Shown here piece by piece: positions 27,297 through 37,430 of a DNA stretch of 64,000 nucleotides. Source of the stretch: Verrucomicrobiales bacterium (lineage in GTDB: Bacteria > Verrucomicrobiota > Verrucomicrobiia > Verrucomicrobiales > DEV007). The notes under the pieces were generated by a model. That model did not search any database and was not told where the DNA came from. It saw nothing but the letters and a program-made list of their open reading frames with translations. Where the stretch lies: assembly GCA_029233965.1 (NCBI GenBank), contig JARGOP010000011.1, positions 29,807-93,806 on the forward strand, read 5' to 3'. How positions within the stretch are numbered: position 1 is the stretch's first letter; each line of letters opens with the position of its first letter. Position numbers and translations under genes: made by a program.

Positions 27297-28379
27297 ATGG
27301 CAAGAGTATTGGTCGGTATGTCAGGCGGCGTGGACTCCAGTGTCGCGGCGGGACTGCTTTTGGAGCAGGGGCACAAGGTCGTCGGTGCCTACATGAAGAA
27401 CTTCACGAATGAAGAAGGGCTTCCCGGTGACTGTCCCTGGGAGCAGGACATCCGTGATGCCCGTGAGGTCTGCGATTTCCTTGGAATCGAATTTCGCATT
27501 CTCAGCCTCATGGATGAGTACCGGGACAGGGTCGTGGATTACCTGCTCGCCGGATACCGGGACGGAGTGACGCCGAACCCGGATGTGATGTGCAACCGGG
27601 AGATGAAGTTCGGGATCTTCCGCGAGTTTGCGATCGCGCAGGGGTTCGATTACGTGGCGACCGGGCACTACGCGCAATTGGTCAGGAATGAGGATGGTTC
27701 GGTCGATATTTTCCGGGGAGCAAAAGGCAAAGATCAGACTTACTTTCTTGCCTTGTTAGAACAGGAGCAGATCAAAAAAGCAATGTTTCCGATCGGTCAC
27801 CTTCCGAAGCCGGAAGTTCGCAGGGAAGCGGAGCGGCTCGGCATCCCGGTGGCGCAAAAGAAGGACAGTCAGGGAATCTGTTTCATCGGTGATATCAAGA
27901 TGTCCGACTTCCTCGGGCACTACATCGACGACAGCCCCGGTCCGATCGTGACCCTGGACGGAAAGACGGTGGGGGAGCATCGCGGTTTGCATCTGCATAC
28001 CCTGGGACAGAGGAAAGGACTCGGGGTTCCGTCGAACACCTACGGGAAAGCCTATGTGGTCGTTGAAAAGCGGGCCGCGAGCAATGAACTCGTCGTGGCC
28101 TTTGATGAACCGGAGACTCCCATGCTCTATGCGACCCGTTGTCGTGTCGGGAGTATTTCGGTGACCCATCAGCCCCTCTCCGAATCGGATGCTCTCCTTG
28201 CGCAACCGCGCTATCGGTGTGAGTCGGCTTCGGTTACCGCTGAGTTTCTGGATGAAACGACCGCAATGATCACCTTTGCGAAGCCTCAGCGGGCTCTCAC
28301 TCCCGGGCAGATTTGTGCCTTTTACGAAGGCGAAACACTTCGCGGCGGTGGAGTCTTTCAGAAGATATTGTTCGAATAG
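27297..28379 (+). CDS. mnmA: tRNA-specific 2-thiouridylase
   Basis: A 360-residue enzyme that installs the 2-thio group on U34 of tRNA Lys, Glu and Gln. It has the PP-loop [10 protein letters not shown] at the N-terminus, the tRNA-recognition [11 protein letters not shown] segment, the catalytic Cys99 (MCNREMKFG) and the persulfide Cys195 (GICFIGDI). The C-terminal domain has [11 protein letters not shown] and the [10 protein letters not shown] beta barrel. All key residues are intact. It lies 45 bases behind the ABC ATPase and is probably cotranscribed with it. Confidence 0.95.
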   Translation: MARVLVGMSGGVDSSVAAGLLLEQGHKVVGAYMKNFTNEEGLPGDCPWEQDIRDAREVCDFLGIEFRILSLMDEYRDRVVDYLLAGYRDGVTPNPDVMCNREMKFGIFREFAIAQGFDYVATGHYAQLVRNEDGSVDIFRGAKGKDQTYFLALLEQEQIKKAMFPIGHLPKPEVRREAERLGIPVAQKKDSQGICFIGDIKMSDFLGHYIDDSPGPIVTLDGKTVGEHRGLHLHTLGQRKGLGVPSNTYGKAYVVVEKRAASNELVVAFDEPETPMLYATRCRVGSISVTHQPLSESDALLAQPRYRCESASVTAEFLDETTAMITFAKPQRALTPGQICAFYEGETLRGGGVFQKILFE

Positions 28380-28387
28380 CCGCGGCG

Positions 28388-29422
28388 CTAAAACGAATCG
28401 GTGATCAACTGCATGTAGCGCGATCCGCTCGGGGTGAGCTGGGCGGTGTTGCCGGTTCCGGTGATCCGACCGCTCGTGAGATAGGAATGATCGGTGCCGC
28501 TTGGCTTTACGTAGGTTACGACCGGATGGGAAAGGGATTTGGAACCGGGGCGAACTTCGAGAGGGACGCCGGTGGCGGCGAAGCCGAATTCCCAGCTCTT
28601 CGGATTTCTGACTGTGTTGAGATCCCGGCCCAGCCAGGGGTAACGGCGCAGAAAGTCGAGTTGGCCGCTCTTGGGAACGAGGACCCGGTAGTGAACTTCC
28701 GTATTCGAGGCCAGGAACTGCGGGATGGAGATATTCGGATTCGCCCGGTGGGCCTTGAAGAGTTCGGCGATATCCAATCCGATCAAGTTGATTCCACTGA
28801 AAATGCCGTGGTGATTTTCACTCGTGAAATGCCGACTGTACCAGCGCTGAAAATGATCGCTGAGAATCATGCAGAGCTCGACGTGGACATGAGCCCGCTC
28901 CCGGTTGAGGCCGGCGCCGGTGTATCCCATTTGAGCGATTTTCTCCCCGGCCCGGACCTGTTGTCCCGCGACGGCGGTGGCAGAGCTGAGGTGAGCATAG
29001 AGGGAAAAAAATGGACCCTCCCCCCAGTCATGATGAACGACCACGTATTTGCCGTAGTTGCTCAGCGAAGAGGTGGAGTTGACGTAAACGACGGTGCCGT
29101 TGGCGATCGCTCGAATTTCATCGAGGGGATTTCCGCTGCTGTCGCGACGCACCGGCCGGATGTCGACCCCTTCGTGAAAACGGGTGTAAACGATCCCGAT
29201 GCTGGTCCGTCGCTGGTTTCGCGAAAAGCCGTAGGTTCCCCCTTCCCAGGGCTTTGACTGAACTCCCTCGAAGTTCCGGTCGGTGTACATGTAAAACTGC
29301 GACGGATCGGCGGAGAAAATCGCGTCATTTTCGGTGGGGAGGACCAATCCGAGTGGTCCGGCGTGCAGAACCGTGCCGGGTGAAAGAAGAAGAGCAAGGG
29401 TAACGAGGAAAATGGTGCGCAT
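28388..29422 (-). CDS. Secreted M23-family metallopeptidase
   Basis: A 344-residue protein with a signal peptide (residues 1-21, ending VLHAG) and an M23/LytM domain. The zinc ligands are His83 and Asp87 (RFHEGVDIRP) and the pair in AHVHVEL (His178, His180). The intervening beta segments YVVVHHDWGEGPFFSLYAHL and GQQVRAGEKIAQMGYTG are typical. Such enzymes cut peptidoglycan crosslinks. The tail after residue 200, about 140 residues, is unassigned and may target the protein. The ATG at 29422 fits the signal peptide better than the upstream in-frame start at 29461. Confidence 0.88.
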   Translation of the reverse strand: MRTIFLVTLALLLSPGTVLHAGPLGLVLPTENDAIFSADPSQFYMYTDRNFEGVQSKPWEGGTYGFSRNQRRTSIGIVYTRFHEGVDIRPVRRDSSGNPLDEIRAIANGTVVYVNSTSSLSNYGKYVVVHHDWGEGPFFSLYAHLSSATAVAGQQVRAGEKIAQMGYTGAGLNRERAHVHVELCMILSDHFQRWYSRHFTSENHHGIFSGINLIGLDIAELFKAHRANPNISIPQFLASNTEVHYRVLVPKSGQLDFLRRYPWLGRDLNTVRNPKSWEFGFAATGVPLEVRPGSKSLSHPVVTYVKPSGTDHSYLTSGRITGTGNTAQLTPSGSRYMQLITDSF

Positions 29423-29481
29423 GACTGGATCGGGGCCTTTCGGGCGGTAAAGATCTAGCACAGGCTCAGCCAGGGTCCAGT

Positions 29482-29994
29482 CTACCTTGCGGGCATGGCG
29501 AATTCCGGGCCTGCCTCAGGAGCGAGGTCATCGACATGAGGAAATTTTTCCCGGAATTCTTCCAGATGTCTTTGCTGGAGCCCGCTCCAGACAACGATAA
29601 TTCCGTCCTCGATGGGGCGGTCGATGAGGACGGCCTGCAGCGGGGCGTCGGAACAGCGCAGCCCCATCAATTTTCCCTGGTTCGTCAGGGTCACTCCCTT
29701 CAACTCAGTTGCGGAGTGATCTTTCAAACGAAAGGCCGCGCCGTAGCTGACTCCGTCGGCTGCGGTGAAGGGATAGAACCACTTGATGTCTTTGTCGCTG
29801 AAGGTAGGTACCTTGCTGAAAAAATACTGCCGGTGTTCTTTGCCGAGTTTCACCGGCGTAATGAACTTGGGATTGTCCGTTTGTTCCGCCTCGACGTGAA
29901 AAGTCACAGCAAGCCCTTTCGTTTTTTTGCCGCCTGCCTCGCACCAGAAGGGGGCGGCCGCAACGGCCAGAAGGATGAGCAACCGTGAATACAT
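29482..29994 (-). CDS. Secreted protein of unknown function
   Basis: A 170-residue protein with a signal peptide (residues 1-20, ending EAG). The mature part has a short beta-rich domain: LAVTFHVEAEQTDNP at the start, DIKWFYPFTAADGVSYGAAF in the middle and a helical HLEEFREKFPHVD tail. The phrase 'LIDRPIEDGIIVVWSGL' hints at a nucleotide- or metal-independent binding fold. I cannot place it in a family. It lies 60 bases upstream of the M23 gene on the same strand. Confidence 0.6.
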   Translation of the reverse strand: MYSRLLILLAVAAAPFWCEAGGKKTKGLAVTFHVEAEQTDNPKFITPVKLGKEHRQYFFSKVPTFSDKDIKWFYPFTAADGVSYGAAFRLKDHSATELKGVTLTNQGKLMGLRCSDAPLQAVLIDRPIEDGIIVVWSGLQQRHLEEFREKFPHVDDLAPEAGPEFAMPAR

Positions 29995-30094
29995 AACGCA
30001 ACTTAAGCGGGAAAGAGGAGGATTGGCAAGTCGCGTTCACGGGTTCCCGGGAGGATGGTTTGCCAGTTGGTGATGAATTTGGTAGCGTAGGGGG

Positions 30095-31606
30095 ATGTTC
30101 TTTGGAATTCAGAAAATGCTGATCGCGGGAGGGGTGGTGCTCCTCGCAGCGGGATCATCGTTTTCACAGGATGAAGAGGCTCAATCTCCTCCTGCGCCCG
30201 AAGGGGCCCGCGCGGGATCGATGGATTCGCGGACTTCGGTGGCGGATCTGCCTGATTCAGCGCGCTTCGGTGAAATGGAGCAGGTCTCCGTGACGGGGGG
30301 GAATCCCAAAGCCAGGGTCATGTTTCTTTCATACATTCGTGAACTTCGTCGGGATTTTCGCTGGTCGATCTACAAGAGTCACCAGTCGAATGAGTTGGTC
30401 GCGGACCGTGACGCCTGGGAGATTCCTATTCGTGTCGAGCTTTGGGGGGATGTCGGTGATGTTTATCGAGGTGATGATGCCCGCATGAGTGTTGAGTTGC
30501 GGGCAGACGACCGTTTTCACATCCTTCTCGCGGCCCGTCTTCATGATGGATTTGAGGAGGAGGCTTTCAGACTGGAAGCGATCCGTGCGCTTATTATTGA
30601 GCAAATGCTGACGCCTTTTGTACCGAATCCCTATGCGCTCAGTGTTGAGAAGCTCATTGCACCGGAATGGATCGTGCACGGATTTGATGCGATGATTGAG
30701 CATCGTCGTACCGGGCAGCGGAGTGTTTTCTATTCGGGTGTTTTGCAAAGCGAACTGTTCCTGAGTCCGGATGAACTGTTTTCAGAGAAGGATCCCCTGA
30801 AGCTCGATCCAATCAGTTATGCGATTTATCAGGTTTCCGCTTCAGCGATGGTGACGGCTCTGCTCGATCAGGAGGAGGGGGATTCCGGGATGCGTGAGTT
30901 TCTCGGTGATCTCACGTTATCCGGAGGGGGCGGAGAGTTTGCGCTCATGAAAAAGCACTTTCCGGCGTTCCGGGAAATGGATCAGGGTCTCGAAAAATGG
31001 TGGACGCTGCAGGTGGCGACGATGGGACAAAGGCAGCGGTTTGAATTTCTGGATCGTCATGAGACGGAACGATGGTTGACCGAGGCGCTCACCATTCGTT
31101 TCGACGGGACGGAAGGGGAGGCGGGAACCCTTCCGGAAAAGCGGAAGTTTCTGGATCGATTCAGGAAAGCGAAAGAAGAGGAAGCTCCGGCAGAAGCTTT
31201 TGTCGGGACGATCGATCAGTTTTCCGAATTCATCGACCGCGAGGGCGCACCGGAAAAACTCACGCAGGCATTCAACAATCTTCAGCACATCAAAGTGGCC
31301 GGGTTTCCACTTTACCGGACATTGATCGACCGATACGAGATCGTCATCGGTAAACTCGCACAGGGCGAAGTGAAAGGAGTGAGCGCTGAACTCGCGGAGC
31401 TGGCCAAACTGAGGGCCACGATCGGAAATACCCTGGAACGTTCGGAGGATTACTTGAACTACTTTGAAGCGACACAGTCTCCTCAGCGGAGTGATGTCTT
31501 CGACGACTACATGCGCATGAGGAAAGAGTTTGAACGGCGGGGGACTCCGCAGCGCGAAGACCGAATCACACGATACCTCGACGCGTTGGAGACGGAGTTC
31601 AGGTGA
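30095..31606 (+). CDS. Secreted protein with a possible degenerate peptidase-MA-like region
   Basis: A 503-residue protein with a signal peptide (residues 1-24, ending SFSQ). Residues 90-230 contain a beta-rich part and the helix APEWIVHGFDAMIEHRRT, which sits where peptidase-MA-like proteins carry HExxH. The second ligand pair is absent, so activity is unlikely. The C-terminal 180 residues are charged and helical, partly coiled coil (EYLNYF... and RMRKEFERRG segments). I do not recognise a named family. It stands just upstream of the GAF-HlyD gene on the same strand, with a 119-base gap. Confidence 0.6.
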   Translation: MFFGIQKMLIAGGVVLLAAGSSFSQDEEAQSPPAPEGARAGSMDSRTSVADLPDSARFGEMEQVSVTGGNPKARVMFLSYIRELRRDFRWSIYKSHQSNELVADRDAWEIPIRVELWGDVGDVYRGDDARMSVELRADDRFHILLAARLHDGFEEEAFRLEAIRALIIEQMLTPFVPNPYALSVEKLIAPEWIVHGFDAMIEHRRTGQRSVFYSGVLQSELFLSPDELFSEKDPLKLDPISYAIYQVSASAMVTALLDQEEGDSGMREFLGDLTLSGGGGEFALMKKHFPAFREMDQGLEKWWTLQVATMGQRQRFEFLDRHETERWLTEALTIRFDGTEGEAGTLPEKRKFLDRFRKAKEEEAPAEAFVGTIDQFSEFIDREGAPEKLTQAFNNLQHIKVAGFPLYRTLIDRYEIVIGKLAQGEVKGVSAELAELAKLRATIGNTLERSEDYLNYFEATQSPQRSDVFDDYMRMRKEFERRGTPQREDRITRYLDALETEFR

Positions 31607-31725
31607 AATGGAAGTCCTGTCCTTTCTCGAATCGTGCATTGTCAGTCATTTGGAATGGCGGTATCTTTCAGACCCGACTTTTTCATGGCTTTGAACGAAT
31701 CGGAATGGATTGAATTGACGCAAGC

Positions 31726-33630
31726 ATGGCAGGTGACCTGGTAAGTGAATTGCGCGGGTCTGCCGGATTGCCGGTCGGGCCTGCCCGGAAACGTGAAGCA
31801 GCGGTGGCGACAGTCCGCGCCCTTCGTCCGCAGGACTGTCTTCATCCACTGGCGGAACTCTTTTCGCGTGCCTCGAATCGTGAGGCGTTTTTGCAGCTCC
31901 TCACCGACTATGCGAGACTGCTCCTCGGTGCGGAGGCCGTTTTTCTTCATGAACAAATCGACGGGAAATCGCGCCTCGTTGGATTCGCCTCGTCCGATCC
32001 TGATCGTGTCGGAGTGAAGTCTGCGTGGACCCCGACCAACGAGTTGATCGACGAAGGCTGGGCGGCCCGCCGCAGCACTCAGGCGCATGTCATGATCGAG
32101 AACCGGCAGCATGCCCGCCTCCATGTTCCGTTCTTTGTCCAGGGGGAACCTCCGGTTTGTTTTACGGCCTACCTTCCGCCGGAAAGAGTCGCTTTTGCCG
32201 ACCCCTGTTTTTCGATGCTGCACCTCACGACGCAATTCATTGTGCAGCGCGAACTCATTGCCGAGGCGAGTGAGAATGAGCAGGCTTTCATCCAGTCGAC
32301 GATGCTGGTGGAAATGTTTTCGCGGACGGCGGACGGCGACACCTTCAAACGCTCGGTTTTCACTCTTGTGACCGAACTGGAGCAGTTTTTCGGATGTCAG
32401 CGGGTTGCGATTGGAACCGGCTCGAGCCGTTCCTGTAAAGTCCACGCGGTTTCCGGAATGAGCAGTGAGGAGAAGCGAAACCTCGGGCTTTCGCAACTGA
32501 GCTCCGCGATGCGCGAAGCCATTGCCCTGGATGAAGTGTTAGTCTGGCCGGGCCAGAAAACGATGATCCGTGAAGTCGTCGTCTCGGCCAACCATGACGA
32601 TCTGCTGCATTCCTTTAAAGCCGGTCGCGTCGTCATCGCCCCTTTCCATCATGAGGGGACCAATGTCACGGGGGCGGTTGCTCTGCTCTGGCCGGCGGGA
32701 TCTCCGGAACTTGCGAAGCGGACCTACCGTCTCATCGCAGCCTGCCGCCCGCACCTTGCCGCTCTCATTGGTTTCTCGAAGCGGTCGAAGCCGGGTGATT
32801 TCCGGGGTGCCCTGATTCGATTCTGGCGCGGAGGACTGACAAAGCGGGTTCTTGCCGGCACAATCGCTCTCGCGGTTTTGATCACTTTGCTCTTCCCGAT
32901 CACTTACCGGGTCGGGGCGGACTGTGTCGTTCAGCCGGTCATGAGAAGAACGGTGGCGGCTCCGTTTGAGAATCGTCTCTATCGAACCTATGCGAAGCCG
33001 GGCGACGAAGTCGAAGCGGGACAAGTGCTGGCGGAACTCGATGGTCGGGAAATCCGTGTCGCCCTCGCCGAGGCGATCGCCGCGCAAAGTGCGGCGGTAA
33101 AGAAACGCGACAACGCGATGGTTTCGGAGGATCCGGCGACTTTTCAAATGGCGCAGCTCGAAGCCGATCGTCTCGCCCTCGAAGTCGAGCGTCTTCAGTT
33201 TCGCAGTGACAACCTGTCCATTCGATCTCCCATCGACGGGGTTGTCCTCACCGGCGATCTGGAGCGGTCGGAAGGTGTTCCGGTTTCCAGCGGTCAGAAG
33301 CTTTTCGAAGTGGCTCCCCTCGATCAGATGCTGATGGAAGTGGCTATTCCGGAAACGGAGGTCCGCCATGTCGCTGAGGGAATGGAGGTGGAATTACGTC
33401 TTCAGTCAGACAGCAGCCGCGTCTGGGAATCGAGTCTTGAGAACGTCTTCCCGATTTCCGAGATTCAGGAGGGAGGCAACGTCTTTGTCGGTGAGGCTTC
33501 CCTTGAGAATTCCGATCGCACCCTTCGCCCCGGAATGAAAGGGCGAGCCCGGATTCTCGCTGAGAAGAAGAAGGTCGGGTGGATTCTCTTTCACCGTGCC
33601 TACGAATACCTCCGACTCAAGCTCTGGTAA
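31726..33630 (+). CDS. GAF-GAF-HlyD membrane fusion protein
   Basis: A 634-residue protein. Residues 30-190 and 190-345 look like two GAF-type sensor domains (EAVFLHEQIDGKSRLVGFAS; FFGCQRVAIGTGSSRSCKVH). A transmembrane helix follows (about residues 375-400), then an HlyD/RND-type adaptor: a lipoyl-like half with YAKPGDEVEAGQVLAELDG, a helical hairpin and the second half LSIRSPIDGVVLTGDLERSE, ending in a beta barrel. Cytosolic sensing joined to a periplasmic adaptor is uncommon. It is followed two bases later by the PqqD-like/M50 gene, and the pair forms one module. The transported or processed molecule is unknown. Confidence 0.75.
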   Translation: MAGDLVSELRGSAGLPVGPARKREAAVATVRALRPQDCLHPLAELFSRASNREAFLQLLTDYARLLLGAEAVFLHEQIDGKSRLVGFASSDPDRVGVKSAWTPTNELIDEGWAARRSTQAHVMIENRQHARLHVPFFVQGEPPVCFTAYLPPERVAFADPCFSMLHLTTQFIVQRELIAEASENEQAFIQSTMLVEMFSRTADGDTFKRSVFTLVTELEQFFGCQRVAIGTGSSRSCKVHAVSGMSSEEKRNLGLSQLSSAMREAIALDEVLVWPGQKTMIREVVVSANHDDLLHSFKAGRVVIAPFHHEGTNVTGAVALLWPAGSPELAKRTYRLIAACRPHLAALIGFSKRSKPGDFRGALIRFWRGGLTKRVLAGTIALAVLITLLFPITYRVGADCVVQPVMRRTVAAPFENRLYRTYAKPGDEVEAGQVLAELDGREIRVALAEAIAAQSAAVKKRDNAMVSEDPATFQMAQLEADRLALEVERLQFRSDNLSIRSPIDGVVLTGDLERSEGVPVSSGQKLFEVAPLDQMLMEVAIPETEVRHVAEGMEVELRLQSDSSRVWESSLENVFPISEIQEGGNVFVGEASLENSDRTLRPGMKGRARILAEKKKVGWILFHRAYEYLRLKLW

Positions 33631-33632
33631 GG

Positions 33633-35891
33633 ATGTCGTCTGTCGATCACAAGGTCAGCGAAATTTCCTCATCACGGCCGCGGCTGCGTCGTGACGTGCG
33701 CACCCACTATCAGGAGTATCGGGGCGAGCCGAGTTACATTATCGAGGATACCTCGAAGGGACGGTTCTTTCATGTCGGGTTTCCCGAGCATCAGTTCATC
33801 CAGAGTTTTGACGGGCGCACCTCAATCGCAGAGGCTCTCGCACGAAACGCGGCGACCCAGGGGGAGGATGCCCTGACCGAAGCGCAGGGGGATCAAATGC
33901 TCCGCTGGCTCATTGATAATGATTTGTTAGAGTCCGACTCCAGCAGTCAGGGCGAGCGCCGCCGGGACAACTGGTCGCGGCAGAAGGAGAAGCAGAAGAA
34001 GAACCCGATCGCCAAGGTCATGTTCTTCAAAGTTCCATTAGGCTGTCCTGACAAAATGCTCACGCGGGTTGAGCCGTTTCTCGGGTGGATCTTTGCGGCC
34101 CCGGGATTACTTCTCTGGCTTGGCCTCGTGATTTACACCGCAATCCAGTTCGCCCCGGAGTGGTCCCGGTTCACGAGTTCGTCAGGACAGGTTATTGCCC
34201 CTGACAACTGGATCCGGGTCATCTTTATCTACGCGATCCTCAAGGTCCTGCACGAGTTCGGCCACGGGCTCGCGACGAAACGAAACGGTGGTTCGGTCCC
34301 GGAGTGGGGGGTGCAGTTGCTCGCTTTCGTCACCCCGCTCGCTTTTGTCGATGCCTCAGCGAGTTGGAAATTTTCGTCGAAGTGGAAACGGATCATTGTT
34401 TCCGCCGCCGGCATGTATGTCGAGATCGCGATCGCCTGCGTCTGTTTGATCGGGTGGCTCAACACCTCTCCGGGAGTTCTCAATACCTCCCTGCACAGCG
34501 CAGTGATTGCTGCGACCTTCGTGACCCTGCTCTTCAATGCGAACCCGTTGATGCGTTTTGATGGCTACTACATCCTGCTCGATTTCCTCGGGATTCCAAA
34601 CCTGGGAACGAAAGGGCAGCACTTCTTGAAGTGGTTCGGGAAACGCTATCTTCTCGGAATGAAAGATCTTCCGATGCCTCCGGCGGCGAGACAACATCCT
34701 GTCGCGGTGCCGGTTTATGGGGTTCTCGCGGCACTCTGGAAGATTTTGATCTGGATCGGTATCATGGTGCTGGTGAGCCTGCTGTTCAAAGGGGCGGGCC
34801 TCGTTCTTGCCCTCGCGTCGCTCCTTTACATGCTGGTGAGCACGCTGGTTCAATTCTTTACTTTTCTCTTCAAAGTCGGGAGCGGACCGAAGCTTTCCCG
34901 GGCCCTGCCGAGACTGGGGATTCTCCTCGGAGTGATCATTGCCGTTTTTGCTCTCGTCAGGATCAATCCGACCGGTCGCGCCGTTGTGGTCGTTGAATAT
35001 GCTGATCGTGAATCGATTCGAGCCGGGGTGAGAGGCCTCGTCGTCGAGGTTCCGGTGGTGGAAGGGCAAACTGTGTCCGCGGGGGAACTGCTCATCGCTC
35101 TGAGCAATCCCGACGAGGAATCCGAGGCCGCCAAGCTGCAACTGGAACTGGGTGAGTCGAGAATCCGGGCACGGGCCTACTACCAGAGTGAAGACCTTCC
35201 CGCACACCAGGCGGAGATCGAAGCGATCCGGGGGCTGGAGCAAAAGATTGCAGAAAGTCAGCAGTATCTGGCGGCGCTCGAAGTTAGGGCGCCGGTCGCC
35301 GGGCAGGTCGTAGGACGGGCCCTCGACTCGATGCCGGGACAGTGGGTCGAGGTGGGGGATGAGTTGCTCTCCGTGATTCCCAACGGGGAGAAAGAACTGC
35401 TTATTTCGTTTCGCCAGGAGGACATCGAAGATGTCGCGAGCCAGACGGATCGGGAAATCCGGATCCGTTTGCGGGGTCGGAGTGAAGAGCTGAAAGGGAC
35501 GATCAACCGGATCGAGAGTCGTGCCACGAGCGCTCTTCCGCACGAGGTTCTGGCTGCGCCCAATGGCGGCGCACTTGCCTTGCGAACGTCGGCGAACCCG
35601 CTTTCTGAAAGGGAGCGTGAAATCGCCTCCGGCGGTGCGGGCTACGATACCGATCTTGATTATTTCTCAGGCGCTGAAGGAGGGGGGCAGGGGAAAGAAC
35701 TCGCGAGGGCGCGTTTTGCGGGGCGGGCCAGCATTGATACCGGTCCCGGTGATGAGCTTCTTGAAGGCGAGTGGGGCTACGTCAGGTTTGCGAATGCGGA
35801 GAAAGAGAGGCTGGGGCGATGGCTCTATGATGAGGTTTCGACCTATGTCCGTGATAAAATCGAACAGGCAAAAGCCGCCGCGACGATGTGA
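33633..35891 (+). CDS. PqqD-like/M50 protease with lipoyl-like C-terminus
   Basis: A 752-residue membrane protein. Residues 20-100 resemble a PqqD-like peptide-binding domain (SFDGRTSIAEALARNA, then LRWLIDNDLLE). Residues 145-440 are multi-pass and carry the zinc motif HEFGH (His207, Glu208, His211) and the later NPLMRFDGYYILLDFLG with the third ligand Asp, as in M50 site-2 proteases. Residues 460-700 have lipoyl/HlyD-like halves (VVEGQTVSAGELLIALSNPD; LEVRAPVAGQVVGRALDSMP). Its ATG follows the GAF-HlyD stop by two bases. Related YydH-type proteins process or export small peptides. No precursor gene or ABC transporter is visible here. Confidence 0.78.
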   Translation: MSSVDHKVSEISSSRPRLRRDVRTHYQEYRGEPSYIIEDTSKGRFFHVGFPEHQFIQSFDGRTSIAEALARNAATQGEDALTEAQGDQMLRWLIDNDLLESDSSSQGERRRDNWSRQKEKQKKNPIAKVMFFKVPLGCPDKMLTRVEPFLGWIFAAPGLLLWLGLVIYTAIQFAPEWSRFTSSSGQVIAPDNWIRVIFIYAILKVLHEFGHGLATKRNGGSVPEWGVQLLAFVTPLAFVDASASWKFSSKWKRIIVSAAGMYVEIAIACVCLIGWLNTSPGVLNTSLHSAVIAATFVTLLFNANPLMRFDGYYILLDFLGIPNLGTKGQHFLKWFGKRYLLGMKDLPMPPAARQHPVAVPVYGVLAALWKILIWIGIMVLVSLLFKGAGLVLALASLLYMLVSTLVQFFTFLFKVGSGPKLSRALPRLGILLGVIIAVFALVRINPTGRAVVVVEYADRESIRAGVRGLVVEVPVVEGQTVSAGELLIALSNPDEESEAAKLQLELGESRIRARAYYQSEDLPAHQAEIEAIRGLEQKIAESQQYLAALEVRAPVAGQVVGRALDSMPGQWVEVGDELLSVIPNGEKELLISFRQEDIEDVASQTDREIRIRLRGRSEELKGTINRIESRATSALPHEVLAAPNGGALALRTSANPLSEREREIASGGAGYDTDLDYFSGAEGGGQGKELARARFAGRASIDTGPGDELLEGEWGYVRFANAEKERLGRWLYDEVSTYVRDKIEQAKAAATM

Positions 35892-35922
35892 TTCTCCCGG
35901 GAAGGGCACGAATCACGGCCCC

Positions 35923-37302
35923 TCACTCTCCGGACTTCTCAAACTGTTCTCGCCAGTAACGAAGTCTTTCCCCGACTCGTTGCTCGAGACCATTGTCGGA
36001 AGGTTCGTAGTAGACGCGTCCTTCGGGAAGGTAGGCCTGCGGGACAAACCCTTCTTCGTAGTCGTGTCCGTAGAGGTAGTTGGCTTCCCCTTCGGCAATA
36101 GCTCCGCTTTCGGTTCCGAGTTTCTTGCGGGACCTCGTTCGTAAATGAGGCGGAACCGCGAGCGTACGGCCTTCGGCGACATCCTTGAGCGCAGCATTGA
36201 TGCCGGCATAGGCGCGATTGCTTTTTGGCGCCGTGGCGATATAGACGGCGGCATGAGCCAGCGAGATTCGAGCCTCCGGCATGCCGACAAACTCAACCGC
36301 CTGTTGCGCGGCAACGGCAACGCGGAGGGCGTTGGAATCAGCCATCCCGACATCTTCACTTGCAGCGATAACAATGCGCCGGGCGATGAATCGAACATCT
36401 TCGCCGGCGTAGAGCATTTTGGCGAGCCAGTAGAGCGCGGCGTCAGGATCACACCCGCGCATTGATTTGATGAAGGCGCTGATCGTATCGTGATGAGCAT
36501 CCCCGTCGGCGTCGTAGACCACCGTTTTCCGCTGGATCGAGTCTTCGGCGACCTCAAGGGTGATTCGGATGTCGCCGGAGTCTGGATCCGGATCTGTCGT
36601 GAGGACGGCGAGTTCGAACGAGGTGAGGAGTTTGCGGGCATCCCCGTCGCACATGCGAACGAGATGAGCTGCGGCATCCTCTTCGAGGATGACTGACTTT
36701 TTCCCGAAGCCCCGTTCCGGATCGGTCACCGCCGCCGCGAGAAGTGTCGCGAGATCCTCCTCCGAGAGCGGCTCAAGCTGAAACACCTGGCTTCGTGAAA
36801 CCAGCGGACTGTTAATATAAAAAAATGGATTGTGCGTCGTCGCTCCGATAAAACGCACCGTTCCCCGCTCGATATGGGGGAGGAGAACATCCTGCTGAGA
36901 TTTGTTGAAGCGATGGATCTCGTCGACAAAGAGGGTGGTGACCTCGTTGCGGGTTCGTTGAAATTGTCTTGCCCCTTCGACCGCTTTCCGGATTTCGGCG
37001 ACATTGCTCTCCACACCGGACAGATTGATGAACCGGGACTCCGTCCGTTGTGCGATGAGTTCCGCCAGACTGGTTTTACCCACCCCGGGTGGCCCGTAAA
37101 AGATCAGTGATGAAAAACGATCCGCTTCGACGGCGCGACGGAGAAGCTTGCCCTGCCCGAGGATGTGAGACTGTCCGACATACTGATCAAGATTCTGCGG
37201 TCGCATTCTCGCGGCGAGAGGCATTCGTGGATCGACCTGCCCGCGCGGAGGCTTCTCTGACGATTCCCCGGCGTCTGTTTCTGTCTCGAAGAGTTCGTCC
37301 AT
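35923..37302 (-). CDS. rarA: Replication-associated recombination protein A (MgsA/RarA ATPase)
   Basis: A 459-residue AAA+ ATPase acting at stalled replication forks. Walker A is GPPGVGKT (residues 70-77), Walker B and sensor parts are LFVDEIHRFNKSQQD and FIGATTHNPFF, and the C-terminal MgsA domain has the SAFIKSMRGCDPDAALYWLA and GMPEARISLAHAAVYIATAP segments. The ATG at 37302 was chosen; a GTG at 37317 is an in-frame alternative. It is convergent with the M50 gene and divergent from a hypothetical gene across 223 bases. Confidence 0.95.
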   Translation of the reverse strand: MDELFETETDAGESSEKPPRGQVDPRMPLAARMRPQNLDQYVGQSHILGQGKLLRRAVEADRFSSLIFYGPPGVGKTSLAELIAQRTESRFINLSGVESNVAEIRKAVEGARQFQRTRNEVTTLFVDEIHRFNKSQQDVLLPHIERGTVRFIGATTHNPFFYINSPLVSRSQVFQLEPLSEEDLATLLAAAVTDPERGFGKKSVILEEDAAAHLVRMCDGDARKLLTSFELAVLTTDPDPDSGDIRITLEVAEDSIQRKTVVYDADGDAHHDTISAFIKSMRGCDPDAALYWLAKMLYAGEDVRFIARRIVIAASEDVGMADSNALRVAVAAQQAVEFVGMPEARISLAHAAVYIATAPKSNRAYAGINAALKDVAEGRTLAVPPHLRTRSRKKLGTESGAIAEGEANYLYGHDYEEGFVPQAYLPEGRVYYEPSDNGLEQRVGERLRYWREQFEKSGE

Positions 37303-37430
37303 GCGGAAGTGCTTCACGAAAATAGCCCATTACGCACGCCGAACAAATTCGCAAACGATAGGAATTTCAGCAGAATAAAACGAAAGTTTTAAATATAACT
37401 GAAATAATTTCAATAATTGTAAGAACTTGT

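Noticed and set aside
34356..35543. Long antisense frame opposite the M50 gene.
   Set aside because: It has no recognisable domain and lies opposite a gene with a zinc motif and conserved membrane topology.
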